64,000 nucleotides of DNA, from assembly GCA_024400955.1 (NCBI GenBank), contig JAKSLY010000007.1, positions 18,862 to 82,861 of the forward strand. The letters are read 5' to 3'. Numbering within the stretch: position 1 is the stretch's first letter; each line of letters begins with the position of its first letter. Shown here one piece after another: positions 44,419 to 54,800 of the stretch. Origin of the DNA: Treponema sp. (GTDB lineage Bacteria; Spirochaetota; Spirochaetia; Treponematales; Treponemataceae). The position numbers and the translations under genes are program-made. Below the pieces are notes generated by a model. That model was not told where the DNA came from, did no database searches, and saw only the letters and a list, made by a program, of their open reading frames with translations.

Positions 44419-45477
44419 TCAGTCTGCAAAGGAAACTGAAATCTTGATTGAACCGGTTGTAGGAGCTACAGGCTCCGGCTTAGGTGGCTCAACTGGAACA
44501 ACTGGCGTATCGGAAGATGCAGCAGCCGATGAACTTCCAGATGCAGTGCTCTGTGCCTGCTTTGCTGTTTCAGTAACGGTAGCAGCAGACTTTGCACCAA
44601 CAGAAGCTGCAGCAAGTTCTGAACGTGGACTTGACTGGCTACCTGTAATGGCATTTGTCTTACTTGTCTGACCGGCAGCAACAGGAACACCTGTAAATCC
44701 ACCTACATCATCAGTTGATGCAAATGCATTGTCGTGCTTCTTAGCAGCAGCCTTTTCAGCCTTTGCAGCTTCCTTCTCTGCCTTTGCTGCAGCCTTAGCT
44801 TCTGCCTTTTCAGCTTTTGCAGCTGCCTTGGCATCATCCTTATCTGCCTTTGAAGCAGGCTTTTCTTCTGCAACGGCAACAGCTTCTTCAGCTGTCTCTA
44901 CGGCTGCTGCAGTTGCTGTTGATGAAGAAGGTGCAGATTCAACCTTTGCTTCCTCTGCCTTAACTTCTGCCTTTTCTTCAACATCAGGTGTAATCTCTGG
45001 CTTTGAACTTTCAGAAGGGCCAAAAGAAACAAGTCCCTGGTGAACCGTAATCTTTCCAGATGATGAAAGCTTGAATTCAGTACCGCGGACAGAAGCTGTT
45101 GCAACAGGAGAACGAACCTTGAAACCGGTTCTTCTTCCTTCAGCAGAATCTACTGCAACGCTGATTGATCCCGAATCAATGAAAAGCTGGGTGTTGTCCT
45201 TTGCACCTGCAGAAGTAAGGTCTTCCACTGTAATGCGGGTCAAAGGTCCCAGGGTAAAATTTGATTCCTTAACGGAAAGAACAGCCTCAGAATTGAAACC
45301 TGTGGAAATGATCGTTCCCTTTTCCACAGTATCGCCTTCCTCCAGGGAAACCCACAATCCGGCTTCCTGAATTTCAACCTTTCCCTTAACGCTTACAACT
45401 GTAGCTTCAAGGGCAGATGCATTTACTGCACAGAAGGCAGCAGCAAGGGCCACAAAAACAACTGAAAGTTTTTTCAT
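44419..45477 (-). CDS. Exported FecR-domain protein with Lys/Ala/Glu-rich segment
   Basis: 352 aa. Signal peptide (MKKLSVVFVALAAAFCAVNA, cleaved before LEA), then a FecR domain at about 22-150 (GKVEIQEAGLWVSLEEGDTV, FKVRSPVATASVRGTEFKL), a long low-complexity helix of Ala/Lys/Glu repeats (about 205-245; AKAEKAEAKAAAKAEKEA) and a Ser/Thr/Pro-rich end. Not the iron-sensor arrangement: there is no sigma factor. FecR domains are often found near CHASE2 sensors, and a CHASE2 cyclase lies 1.7 kb away. Last gene before a terminator. Confidence 0.88.
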   Translation of the reverse strand: MKKLSVVFVALAAAFCAVNASALEATVVSVKGKVEIQEAGLWVSLEEGDTVEKGTIISTGFNSEAVLSVKESNFTLGPLTRITVEDLTSAGAKDNTQLFIDSGSISVAVDSAEGRRTGFKVRSPVATASVRGTEFKLSSSGKITVHQGLVSFGPSESSKPEITPDVEEKAEVKAEEAKVESAPSSSTATAAAVETAEEAVAVAEEKPASKADKDDAKAAAKAEKAEAKAAAKAEKEAAKAEKAAAKKHDNAFASTDDVGGFTGVPVAAGQTSKTNAITGSQSSPRSELAAASVGAKSAATVTETAKQAQSTASGSSSAAASSDTPVVPVEPPKPEPVAPTTGSIKISVSFAD

Positions 45478-45496
45478 AAATCATTCCCCCCCTATA

Positions 45497-46675
45497 TTAG
45501 AATGCAAGGTTTACACCAAGTGCAATTTCAAGTTTGCTTTCTTCAGACTCCTTTCCAATGAAATCAGTAACAGAAAGGTTCATGTCAAAGTCGCTGGCAA
45601 AGTTGAACTTAATGCCGCCAGTAACCTGGGTTCCGTAGTATTCGGTGGAATCTTCACCAAGCTTGTAAACTGCATCAACACCAGCAGAAAGATAAATGAG
45701 GTCCACAGGAAGAATCGAAGCACTTCCCCCGAATTTTGCCACGCCGGAAAGAACAGGTTCAGACCTTGAACCACATGCTGTCTGCTTTGTAAAACCGACA
45801 AATGGCTTTAGGCCGCTCTTGTCGCCGGAAGCATAGATTCCCTTAAGGTTTATGGTCGAGTTCTTCCATGGAAGGAATGCATTAAGTCCAAGCTGACCAA
45901 GAAGGGACTTGTCGCCAAAATCTTCAGTCTGCATTGTGGCAGAAGCAGTATAGAACAATACATTTGACAAAGGTCCCGTAAGAAGAAGTGTTCCGTAAAT
46001 GCGCTTGTCGTCATCAGAAAGGTCTGCAGGTCCGCTTACGTTCCATACGCCCATTCCTTCAATAGAGATTGTCTGGTTGAGGAACAGGTATGGGAATGAA
46101 AGACACAATGAACCGTTTGCATAAGGGGCTGCAAAATCATAAAGATCCTTTTCGTCTTCAGGAGCCCAGACAACGCCCTTGCTTGTAAGTATGGAAACAT
46201 TCTTTGAATTCTGAAGTCCCGAATATCCGCCGTAAACAGTGCAGTCAATTCTTGGATTAGCGTACTTTACGAGGACACCGTCACTAGGCTGTGCAAAAAC
46301 CAATCCCGAAAGGTCAGAAGTAAAGGCACGGCCTGCAGTAAACTGAAGGGTATCAGTCTGGTTCAGCCTTGTGGAAGAAAAAAGCTGAAAGAGCGTGCAG
46401 TCAAGGATTGCACTGTTCTTGCTTGTATCTGCCTCCCAGTTTTTTTCAAGCTTATGCTGAACTGAACCTTCTGCAGTAAAATAAATGTTACCTTCGTTAT
46501 TGATTGGAGCCTTAAAGGAACCGGTAAAGGTTTCCGTCTGCTTAAGTTCCTTGTTTTCTGTTTTTCCGCCATTGATCTTCATGGATGTGCCATCAGAAAC
46601 AATTCCATTGAATTCAAATGCAAAGGCACTTGCGACTGGAAAAGCGATGAGTGCAAAAAGAAGTGATTTTTTCAT
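45497..46675 (-). CDS. Predicted outer-membrane beta-barrel protein
   Basis: 392 aa with signal peptide (MKKSLLFALIAFPVASAFA). The mature part alternates polar and hydrophobic residues in strands of about 10 with Gly/Asn/Asp turns, and ends in Phe (LEIALGVNLAF), the C-terminal signature of barrels folded by BamA. No known porin family is recognised. It lies between a small secreted protein and the FecR protein on one transcript; they may form an envelope complex. Confidence 0.75.
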   Translation of the reverse strand: MKKSLLFALIAFPVASAFAFEFNGIVSDGTSMKINGGKTENKELKQTETFTGSFKAPINNEGNIYFTAEGSVQHKLEKNWEADTSKNSAILDCTLFQLFSSTRLNQTDTLQFTAGRAFTSDLSGLVFAQPSDGVLVKYANPRIDCTVYGGYSGLQNSKNVSILTSKGVVWAPEDEKDLYDFAAPYANGSLCLSFPYLFLNQTISIEGMGVWNVSGPADLSDDDKRIYGTLLLTGPLSNVLFYTASATMQTEDFGDKSLLGQLGLNAFLPWKNSTINLKGIYASGDKSGLKPFVGFTKQTACGSRSEPVLSGVAKFGGSASILPVDLIYLSAGVDAVYKLGEDSTEYYGTQVTGGIKFNFASDFDMNLSVTDFIGKESEESKLEIALGVNLAF

Positions 46676-46686
46676 GTAAGCCCTCT

Positions 46687-47178
46687 CTATCTATGGAATG
46701 CGGCAGGAACTTCACTTCCCCCGTCACCGTCTTTCTTAATCTGGTAGGTTGCAATGCAGTCGGTTACAACATTGAGCAGGTCATGACCCGAAGGAACCTT
46801 TGAAGGATCCGTACCATAAGGAATTACGTCATCGCTCCTCATCTGCTTGAATGCATACCTTGGATTTCTTGCAATCTTGAACATTACGCTGCCCTTTACA
46901 TCCCAGGCATTGGCACATATCCAGGCAAGATTTTTCATGGTAAGGGTATCTGAAATTTCAATTCCCTCTTCAATTACACCTGAAACCTTAAGGACTTCAA
47001 GGGCTGTTTCTTCCGTGGCATTCTGCTTTACAAGGTCAAGGGCCATGCACGTAAGATAGGCAGCCTGCCCGTAGGTAGCCTGTTCAGAATTGATTATCTC
47101 TGTAACCTTTTCCGCAGACTGAGCAAAAAGGCCTGCAGAGAAAAGCACAAAAACCAGGAAAAGCAATGATTTTTTCAT
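46687..47178 (-). CDS. Small secreted protein of unknown function
   Basis: 163 aa. Signal peptide MKKSLLFLVFVLFSAGLFAQ; AAGGAG lies 6 nt before the ATG. The mature protein is mainly helical, with two Cys (TCMALD, DCIATYQ) that could form a disulphide. First gene of the barrel-FecR operon and divergent from the CHASE2 cyclase with only 44 bp between starts, so the two transcripts share a regulatory region. No function is suggested by the sequence itself. Confidence 0.7.
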   Translation of the reverse strand: MKKSLLFLVFVLFSAGLFAQSAEKVTEIINSEQATYGQAAYLTCMALDLVKQNATEETALEVLKVSGVIEEGIEISDTLTMKNLAWICANAWDVKGSVMFKIARNPRYAFKQMRSDDVIPYGTDPSKVPSGHDLLNVVTDCIATYQIKKDGDGGSEVPAAFHR

Positions 47179-47222
47179 ACTTTAACTCCTTACACTTTTT
47201 TTTATGAAACATACGTGATAAA

Positions 47223-50195
47223 ATGAATATCATGAAAGCAACAAAAATAAGCAAATTTTACAGTTTCATAATATTGATAGTAATTACTATTATAAGCGTA
47301 ATTTCATCTAAATTCAATATTTTCGCCAAAATTGACTACCGTATTTTTGATTTTATGCTTGGCCAGACAAAGGGAGCCCAACAGTGCGAGGACATCGTCC
47401 TGATCGACATTGACGATGATTCCCTGGCAAAAGTCGGTTCATGGCCGTGGCCGAGGGACATAATCGGGAACGTCCTCATCAGGATGAAGGAATTCGAAGC
47501 TCGCCAGGCAGTATTCGATATTGAATACATTTCCCCTTCCGTTAAGGCCGTTGACGAAAACCTGGAGAAAAAGGTAAACGACAACTTTGCCATGGGACAG
47601 CAGGCCATCACCAGCTACCTTACCACCTTCGGAACCAACATCGCATCCGGAGTGGTTACGCCTGACTATGCCCAGTCCGAAAGCGAAATCATCGCACAGG
47701 AAATTTCCAACAACATCCTCTATGAAATGATGAGGGACATTACATCCGACTTCAACAAGGACAACGACGACTATTTTGCCCGCGCCATCCAGTTCTTTGG
47801 GAGGGCCAACGTTACCATCAACATGCGTGACATCGGATTCAGCAGGGAACCGGAAGAAATTGAATACAACCAGCAACGCTTCCTCTTTGACAACGTCATC
47901 GATCCCCACGGCTACATAAAGAGGTGCAATGAATTCTCGGCCCACGAAGAAGGTGCAACGGTAAAGCTTGGCTTTGTTCCGGTCATCCAGAAAATTGCTT
48001 CCCGTGCCAATGGTGCAGGTTTTACAAACGTTGTCGTTGACAGGGACGGAACACGTCGCCGCGTTGAACTTCTTAACGAACACGACGGAAAATATGTAGG
48101 ACAGCTTTCCTTTGGTCCTCTAATGAAAAACCTTGACGCCCAGGAAATGGAACGTACAAGACACAGCCTCATTGTGCGTGGCCTCAAGTGGCCGGGTCAG
48201 GAAGAAAGAAGGGACATCAAGATTCCACTGGACAAGTACGGGCGCCTTGTAATCAACTGGCTCCACGAGGAATACGGCGACAGCTTCATCCACGTGCCTG
48301 CATACATTTTCTACAACCTTGACCTTGTTGAAAACCTCATTGTTGAACAGCTGGACTCGGTAAAGCCTGCTTGCCTTGAAGGTCTCTATGAGGAAGACGC
48401 ACAGTACCTTTACGAGGGAGCAAGATACTACTTCGACGAATACCAGAAGCTAGTAAAAATGAAGACCAAGATGCTCTTGAAGTGCCGTGGGTTTGACATT
48501 GAAAGCAATCCAATAAAGGGAGGGCTCAAGCAGGAAGATTACGACAAGTATTTTGGTGCCCGTAACGAATTCTTCAGCCAGATGAAGGAATTCTGCGCTT
48601 CCTTTGCAGACGTAACCGGCGCCCTTGAAGTCAAGGAAATTGCAGAACTCAAGGATTCCCTGGAGCATTACCTTTCTGACTACCAGGTACTTAAGACCAC
48701 CTTTACCAATGCCTTCGTATTCATCGGAAACTCGGCTTCATCAAGTACTGATCTTGGTGTCACACCATTTACAAAGCGTTACCCTAACCTGGGAACCCAC
48801 GCCAACGTTCTCAACACGATTCTCCAGGAAGACTTCATTGCAGAACAAAGTCCCCTTTGCGCCATTGGCCTTGGATTTGTCTTTGCACTGTTGATCCTCA
48901 TTTTATTCAGGAAAGTTACTCCGGGAAAAAGAAACCTCATTGGTATCGCATACATAATTCTTCCCCTTGCACTTCTCTACATTTCCATGGTCGTCTTCAA
49001 GATTTACATTCCGATCATGGATGCAGGTGTCATGGTTACGGCAATTTACGTTGCAGAAACAGCCCTTAACTTCAGGATGATCAATGCAGAAAAGAAATTC
49101 ATCACCAGTGCCTTCAGCCAGTGTCTTTCACCTGACGTCGTTAAGGACATCGTAAAGAATTCGGACAACTTCCGCCTTGGTGGAGACACCCATAACATGT
49201 CGGCCATCTTTACTGACATCCAGAAATTCTCGGGATTCTCTGAAGTCCTCAATGCTTCTGAACTTGTTGCCCTGCTCAACTACTACCTTACCCCAATGAG
49301 CGACAAGATCATGGACGAAGGGGGAACCGTCGACAAGTACGAAGGTGATGCAATAGTTGCATTCGTTGGAGCTCCGGTTCACTTTGAAAACCACGCAGCC
49401 CGTGCATGTACTGCCGCCATCAGGATGAAGAAATATGAAAAGGAAATGAACCAGCTGATCCTGGACTACGCAGCCAGGGATGAAGCACCGGAACTTCCGC
49501 CGGACCTCTTCAGTGCATTCAAGAAAATGGCTGCCAACAGGCGCGGCATCTTCACACGCATCGGAATCAACTCCGGTGAGATGGTTGCAGGATTCATGGG
49601 TTCTGAAAACAAGAAGAACTACACCATGATGGGAAACAACGTAAACCTTGCCAGCCGACTTGAAGGCGTAAACAAGCAGTACCGCACTGGAGGAATTCTT
49701 GTAAGCGAAGCAACCCGCATGGGTCTTGGTGACGAATTCATCGTGCGATCCCTTGACCGCGTTCAGGTAGTTAATGTTAAGACCCCAATGAGGCTTTATG
49801 AAGTCCTTGACTTTAAGAAGGATTCCCCGGAAATCCTCGTTAAATACATGGAAAAATGGGAAGAAGGAATGAAGCATTTTGAAAAGGGAATGGCAACCAT
49901 GGACAAGACCAGCTTTAGCCAGGCCCTGCTCATCTTCAAGAAGCTTGCATCCGTTGCAGAAAAAATCGAGGTCTTTGACAGGGATGCTGACAGGAAGCCG
50001 GGAGCAAAGGTTGCAGACAAGGTAGCAGAATACTACATTGAACTCATAGAAAAATTCTTCCTCCATGGAACATGGCCAAAACCGGAAGACGACTTTGGGG
50101 TTGCATTCAACAGTGAAAATCCTGCCGACATGGATCCTTCATGGGTTGGGACAAAATTTGAGATCAAGGGAACATTCACCCTGCTCCAGAAGTAG
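47223..50195 (+). CDS. CHASE2-domain adenylate cyclase
   Basis: 990 aa. One N-terminal helix, an extracytoplasmic CHASE2 domain (about 35-530; IVLIDIDDDSLAKVGSWPWP is diagnostic), three helices (about 540-615), then a class III cyclase (about 645-860): Asp in IFTDIQKFSGF, YEGDAIVAFVG, Thr/Asn/Arg in YTMMGNNVNLASRLEG, Lys in VDKYEGD. An insert of about 25 residues lies in the middle. Lys/Thr pair indicates an adenylate cyclase. Start may be ATG 47223 or 47232; neither has a ribosome site. Divergent from the FecR-barrel operon. Confidence 0.93.
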   Translation: MNIMKATKISKFYSFIILIVITIISVISSKFNIFAKIDYRIFDFMLGQTKGAQQCEDIVLIDIDDDSLAKVGSWPWPRDIIGNVLIRMKEFEARQAVFDIEYISPSVKAVDENLEKKVNDNFAMGQQAITSYLTTFGTNIASGVVTPDYAQSESEIIAQEISNNILYEMMRDITSDFNKDNDDYFARAIQFFGRANVTINMRDIGFSREPEEIEYNQQRFLFDNVIDPHGYIKRCNEFSAHEEGATVKLGFVPVIQKIASRANGAGFTNVVVDRDGTRRRVELLNEHDGKYVGQLSFGPLMKNLDAQEMERTRHSLIVRGLKWPGQEERRDIKIPLDKYGRLVINWLHEEYGDSFIHVPAYIFYNLDLVENLIVEQLDSVKPACLEGLYEEDAQYLYEGARYYFDEYQKLVKMKTKMLLKCRGFDIESNPIKGGLKQEDYDKYFGARNEFFSQMKEFCASFADVTGALEVKEIAELKDSLEHYLSDYQVLKTTFTNAFVFIGNSASSSTDLGVTPFTKRYPNLGTHANVLNTILQEDFIAEQSPLCAIGLGFVFALLILILFRKVTPGKRNLIGIAYIILPLALLYISMVVFKIYIPIMDAGVMVTAIYVAETALNFRMINAEKKFITSAFSQCLSPDVVKDIVKNSDNFRLGGDTHNMSAIFTDIQKFSGFSEVLNASELVALLNYYLTPMSDKIMDEGGTVDKYEGDAIVAFVGAPVHFENHAARACTAAIRMKKYEKEMNQLILDYAARDEAPELPPDLFSAFKKMAANRRGIFTRIGINSGEMVAGFMGSENKKNYTMMGNNVNLASRLEGVNKQYRTGGILVSEATRMGLGDEFIVRSLDRVQVVNVKTPMRLYEVLDFKKDSPEILVKYMEKWEEGMKHFEKGMATMDKTSFSQALLIFKKLASVAEKIEVFDRDADRKPGAKVADKVAEYYIELIEKFFLHGTWPKPEDDFGVAFNSENPADMDPSWVGTKFEIKGTFTLLQK

Positions 50196-50215
50196 TCCTT
50201 TTGCTGATTTTTACC

Positions 50216-50244
50216 TTGAATAAATACTGAATTTTCTTTAGTAT
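50216..50244 (+). promoter_or_regulatory. Probable promoter of glyA
   Basis: TTGAAT (50216-50221), 17 bp spacer, TAGTAT (50239-50244). A small palindrome, GTCAT-taccg-ATGAC (50266-50280), lies in the leader just before the AGAGG ribosome site. Confidence 0.5.
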
Positions 50245-50295
50245 TTGTAAAAATCTAAGTTTATTGTCATTACCGATGACGAAAAGAGGTATTTT

Positions 50296-51795
50296 ATGTC
50301 TACACCATTGGAAAACTATCTTGCATCTTGCGGCAACAAGCCAAATGCTGCAATGTGCGCTTACGTTGCAAACCTTCAGCAGGTTGCAGCTGTCGGTCCG
50401 GATATTGCAGCTTCAATCGTAAACGAACTTGAAAACCAAAGAAGCCACCTTAAGCTTGTTGCTTCTGAAAACTACTGTTCGCTTTCAGTTCAGTCTGCCA
50501 TGGGCAACCTTCTTACAGACAAGTACGCAGAAGGATATCCAGAACACAGATACTACGGCGGCTGCGTAAACATCGATGCAGTGGAAAACACGGCAGCACG
50601 TGAAGCAGAAAAACTCTTTGGTGCAGATTATGCATACGTACAGCCACACTCTGGTGCTGACACAAACCTTGTTGCCTACTGGGCAATCCTTTCTGCAAAG
50701 GTTGAAACTCCAACCCTCGAAGAACTTGGCGTAAAGTCACTCAACGACCTTACTGCTGAACAGTTTGACGACCTGCGCAAGAAGTTCGGAAACCAGAAGC
50801 TCATGGGCCTTGACTACTCATGTGGCGGACACCTTACACACGGTTACAAGATGAACGTTTCTGCCCGCATGTTTGAATCACATCCTTATGGTGTAGATGA
50901 AAAGACAGGACTCCTTGACTACGATGCAATCGAAAAGCAGGCAATGGAAGTTAAGCCTCTCATCCTTTTGACAGGTTTCTCTGCATACCCACGCAAGATC
51001 GACTTCAAGAGATTCCGCCAGATCGCAGACAAGTGCGGTGCAGTCCTCATGGTCGACATGGCACACTTTGCAGGTCTTGTTGCCGGTAAGGTTTTCCAGG
51101 GTGACTATGACCCAGTAAAATGGGCAGACATCGTTACAACAACAACACACAAGACACTCCGCGGTCCACGTGGTGCCATGATTCTCTGCAAGAAGGAATA
51201 CATGGACTATGTAAACAAGGGATGCCCTATGGTTCTCGGAGGTCCACTCGGTCACGTTATGGCTGCAAAGGCAATCGCATTCAAGGAAGCAAACACTCCA
51301 GCTTACCAGGCATGGGCTTCCCAGGTTGTCAAGAACGCACAGGCTCTTGCAGACGCACTCAAGACATACAACATTCCTCTCCAGACAGGCGGAACAGACA
51401 ACCACCTTATGCTTGCAGACGTTACAGTTTACGGACTTACAGGAAAGCAGGCAGAAGCTGCAATGTTTGAATGTGGAATCACAGCAAACGCAAATGCCCT
51501 TCCTTACGACAAGAATGGTGCATGGTGGACATCAGGCGTTCGCCTTGGAACCCCTGCCCTTACAACTCTTGGCATGAACGAAGAGGATATGAAGGAAGTT
51601 GCTTCCATCGTTGACTTTGTCCTCAAGAACACAAAGCCTGGCGTTACAAAGGAAGGAAAGCCTGCAAAGGGTAAGATTGTAATCAGCGATGAGACAAAGG
51701 CAGCTGCACGCGAAAGAGTAAACAAGCTCCTTGGTGCACATGTTCTCTATCCTGAACTTGACCTTGACTTCCTCAAGAAGGAATTCGTAAAGTAA
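50296..51795 (+). CDS. glyA: Serine hydroxymethyltransferase (long form)
   Basis: Interconverts serine and glycine with tetrahydrofolate as one-carbon carrier. 499 aa, about 80 longer than E. coli GlyA, mainly through an insert near residues 135-175 (SAKVETPTLEELGVKSLNDL region), a form also known in chlamydiae and spirochaetes. PLP lysine in VTTTTHKTLRGPRGAM; other blocks VASENYCSLSVQ, EGYPEHRYYGG, GTDNHLMLADV. Terminator at 51820-51851. It stands between two adenylate cyclase genes with no obvious link. Confidence 0.96.
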   Translation: MSTPLENYLASCGNKPNAAMCAYVANLQQVAAVGPDIAASIVNELENQRSHLKLVASENYCSLSVQSAMGNLLTDKYAEGYPEHRYYGGCVNIDAVENTAAREAEKLFGADYAYVQPHSGADTNLVAYWAILSAKVETPTLEELGVKSLNDLTAEQFDDLRKKFGNQKLMGLDYSCGGHLTHGYKMNVSARMFESHPYGVDEKTGLLDYDAIEKQAMEVKPLILLTGFSAYPRKIDFKRFRQIADKCGAVLMVDMAHFAGLVAGKVFQGDYDPVKWADIVTTTTHKTLRGPRGAMILCKKEYMDYVNKGCPMVLGGPLGHVMAAKAIAFKEANTPAYQAWASQVVKNAQALADALKTYNIPLQTGGTDNHLMLADVTVYGLTGKQAEAAMFECGITANANALPYDKNGAWWTSGVRLGTPALTTLGMNEEDMKEVASIVDFVLKNTKPGVTKEGKPAKGKIVISDETKAAARERVNKLLGAHVLYPELDLDFLKKEFVK

Positions 51796-51819
51796 GCCAG
51801 TTATTAAACTGAATTCATG

Positions 51820-51851
51820 GGCCATTGGATTTTTTCCAGTGGCCTTTTTTT
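51820..51851 (+). terminator. Rho-independent terminator of glyA
   Basis: GGCCATTGGA (51820-51829) pairs with TCCAGTGGCC (51835-51844), 5 nt loop, followed by seven T. Confidence 0.88.
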
Positions 51852-51863
51852 ATTCCCTTATGC

Positions 51864-51869
51864 TATAAT
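51864..51869 (+). promoter_or_regulatory. TATAAT box next to the propeller-cyclase start
   Basis: TATAAT, followed after only 6 bp by the ATG at 51876, so the message would be leaderless. No good -35 box is seen; the expected position overlaps the glyA terminator. Confidence 0.45.
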
Positions 51870-51875
51870 GAATTC

Positions 51876-54800
51876 ATGAATTTTAGAAAGTACGTTTCGA
51901 TTATTTTTGCCTTCAGCATTTTTTCATCGGCATCCATTTTTTCCCAGAATTTTCCAGTCGACTACGTAAGCCACATTTGGACCGCAGCAGACGGCTTGCC
52001 TGGCAACACCATTACCGACATCATCCAGACAAAGGACGGCTACGTCTACATGGGAACCTATGACGGACTTGTACGCTTTGACGGCATCAACTTCAACATC
52101 CAGAACAGGAACACTGACGAAAACCTTGGGTTCAGCTCTGCCCGAGTGGTCTTTGAGGATTCAAGATGCAATTTATGGATAGGTTCCAACGATGAGGGAA
52201 TCATCAAGATTACCCGTGACGGCATCGAAAAATTCGATTCATCCAACGGACTGCCAAACAATTCCGTCCGCGCCATTGTGGAAGACAAGGTGGGCAACAT
52301 ATGGGTTGGTACGGCAAGCGGTGTCGTTTTCATAAACCAGGACGGACAGATTTCAGTTCCAGAGGGTCTTGAAAAATTCGACAGCGAACATGTCCTTGTG
52401 ATCAGCCTTTATTGTGATACTGCAGGACGAATATGGCTTGCAACTTCAAACCAAGGCGGAATCTACTACTACAGCGAACGAAAATTCCACCGCTACACTT
52501 CACTTGACTATTTAAACGAAACCATTGGCAGCTATACGGTTTCTGCCATCGGGCAGGATGACTCTGGCAACCTGATTTTTGGAATCAGCCAGAATGGAGT
52601 TGTAATAATCAGGAACGGAACGGAATACAACATTCCAGCCCTCAAGGACATTCCACCCTGCCTTGTAAACCAGATTTACCTTGACCGTTCATCTAACCTT
52701 TGGTTCCTCACAGACAAGGGAGTTTACCTTTTAAGGAACGGAAAGATTTCAAAATATACGACTTCCATGGGACTTACGGACAATACCATCAATAAAATCC
52801 TCGAGGACCACGAAGGAAACATTTGGTTTGCAACAGATCACGGCGGCGTTGAAAAACTTTCCCTTGGTAAATTCAATACCTTCATACTCAACACTGGCGT
52901 AAATGCCATCTGCCAGGACAGGGAGGAGAACATCTGGATCGGAACGGATGACGGGCTTCTTTGCTACAGAAACGATGAAATCATCGACACGGAACTTACA
53001 AACCTAACGAAGGGAATAAGAATCCGCCATGTAGGCCTTGCAAATAACGGAGACCTTCTCGTAAGCTGCTATTCAAAATTGGGTCAGATAAGGAAGACCA
53101 GGGAAGGAATCTTAAACTGGACAAAGAAGGACGGAATCATTGGGGACAAGGTTCGTGTCTGCACGGAAGACAGGGACGGAAACCTCTGGATCGGTTCCAC
53201 GACAGGCCTTGCACGCATTGCGCCAGATGGAACCATATCAAACTTCAACAGCGACCAGGGACTTTGCAACGACTACATCATGAGCCTTTTTGTAGATTCA
53301 GACAACAGGCTCTGGGTTGGAACTGACGGTGGCGGAATCGACATAATCGTAAACGGCAAGGTAACGGAAAGCTACAATACAAAATCCGGACTGTGCGGAA
53401 ATGTCGTATTCAAAATCAGCCAGGATGAAAACGGAATTTTCTGGATCTGCACCGGAACTGGAATCTCAAGATTTGACGGAAAATACTTTACCAATTTCAA
53501 TGCAAAGGATGGACTTGGAACTGATTCAATTTTCCAGATGCTGAGCGACTATACGGAAACAATTTGGATTACAAGCAACCGTGGAATTTCCTCAATTCAA
53601 AAATCAGACTTTGAAAAATACATAACTGGAGAAAAGAAAAAGCTTGTTCCCAAATTCTTCACAAAAAACGACGGCCTGAAAAGCGGCGGTGTTACATCCA
53701 CTTCCCTTTCCATGAGGGACAGCCTTGGGCGCCTGTATTTTACCCTCATCGATGGTTTTGCAGTCTATGACCCCATGAAGGCTTCCAGCAACAAGATACT
53801 TCCAAACACCCATATCGAGTCATTCCTCGTAAACGGAAAAAACATGGGCGTCCACGACAATGACAGAATCATTCTTCAGCCTGGAGTAAAAAAAATAGAT
53901 ATTGCATACACGGGACTCAGCTTTGTATCTTCAGAACTTGTAAGATTCAGGAACATGCTTGAAGGATTTGACCATGAGTTTTCAGACATTACGGCCCTGA
54001 GGTCAGTTACATATACAAACCTTAAGCCGGGAAATTACAGGTTCCTTGTAGATTCATCCAACAGTGACGGATTATGGAGCGAAACGCCTGTTTCAATTGC
54101 ATTCAAGATCAAGCCTTATTTTTACCAGGTCCCTCTTTTCTGGATTGCAGTAGGATTCATCCTCATTGGAATTGTATTCCTTATAATCAGGATACGCCTG
54201 GCAGCCCTCAAGGTTAAGCAGCTTCAGCTTGAAACAATGATTCAAATGAAGACCGTTGACCTTGAAATAGAAAAGGACAATTCCGACAGGCTCCTTAAAA
54301 ACATTCTTCCAGATTCCATTGCAGAACGGCTCAAGGAAAACATCTTTGGCGACAAGACCATAGCCGACAGGTTTGATGACGTAACTGTCCTGTTTGCAGA
54401 CATCGTTGATTTTACAAAGACAACTTCCAACCATTCAGCAGACGATGTAGTAATGGCTTTGAACGACCTGTTTTCAAGATTCGATTCCAGGGCAAAGAAC
54501 ATGGGTGTTGAAAAAATCAAGACCATCGGTGACTGCTACATGGCAGTATGCGGCCTGCCGGAACCAAGGGAAGATAACGCCCAGATAATGGTTGACTTTG
54601 CCAGGGGCATGTACGCCGACTTGTACGAATACAACAAGAAGGCAAAGATTCCTTTCGAAATAAGGGTGGGAATAAACTGCGGCCCGGTCATTGCAGGCGT
54701 CATAGGACAGACAAAGTTCATCTACGACATCTGGGGTGACACCGTAAACGTCGCTAGCCGCATGGAATCAATCTGCAAGTCAGGTCACATCATGGTAACG

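Noticed and set aside
44729..44880. Ala/Lys/Glu-rich repeat in the FecR gene as a possible tandem repeat element
   Set aside because: The codons vary and no exact DNA repeat unit is seen; best read as a protein low-complexity helix.
49128..50066. Minus-strand frame of 312 codons opposite the CHASE2 cyclase
   Set aside because: Lies antisense to the conserved cyclase catalytic domain; His/Cys/Phe-rich composition and no motifs.
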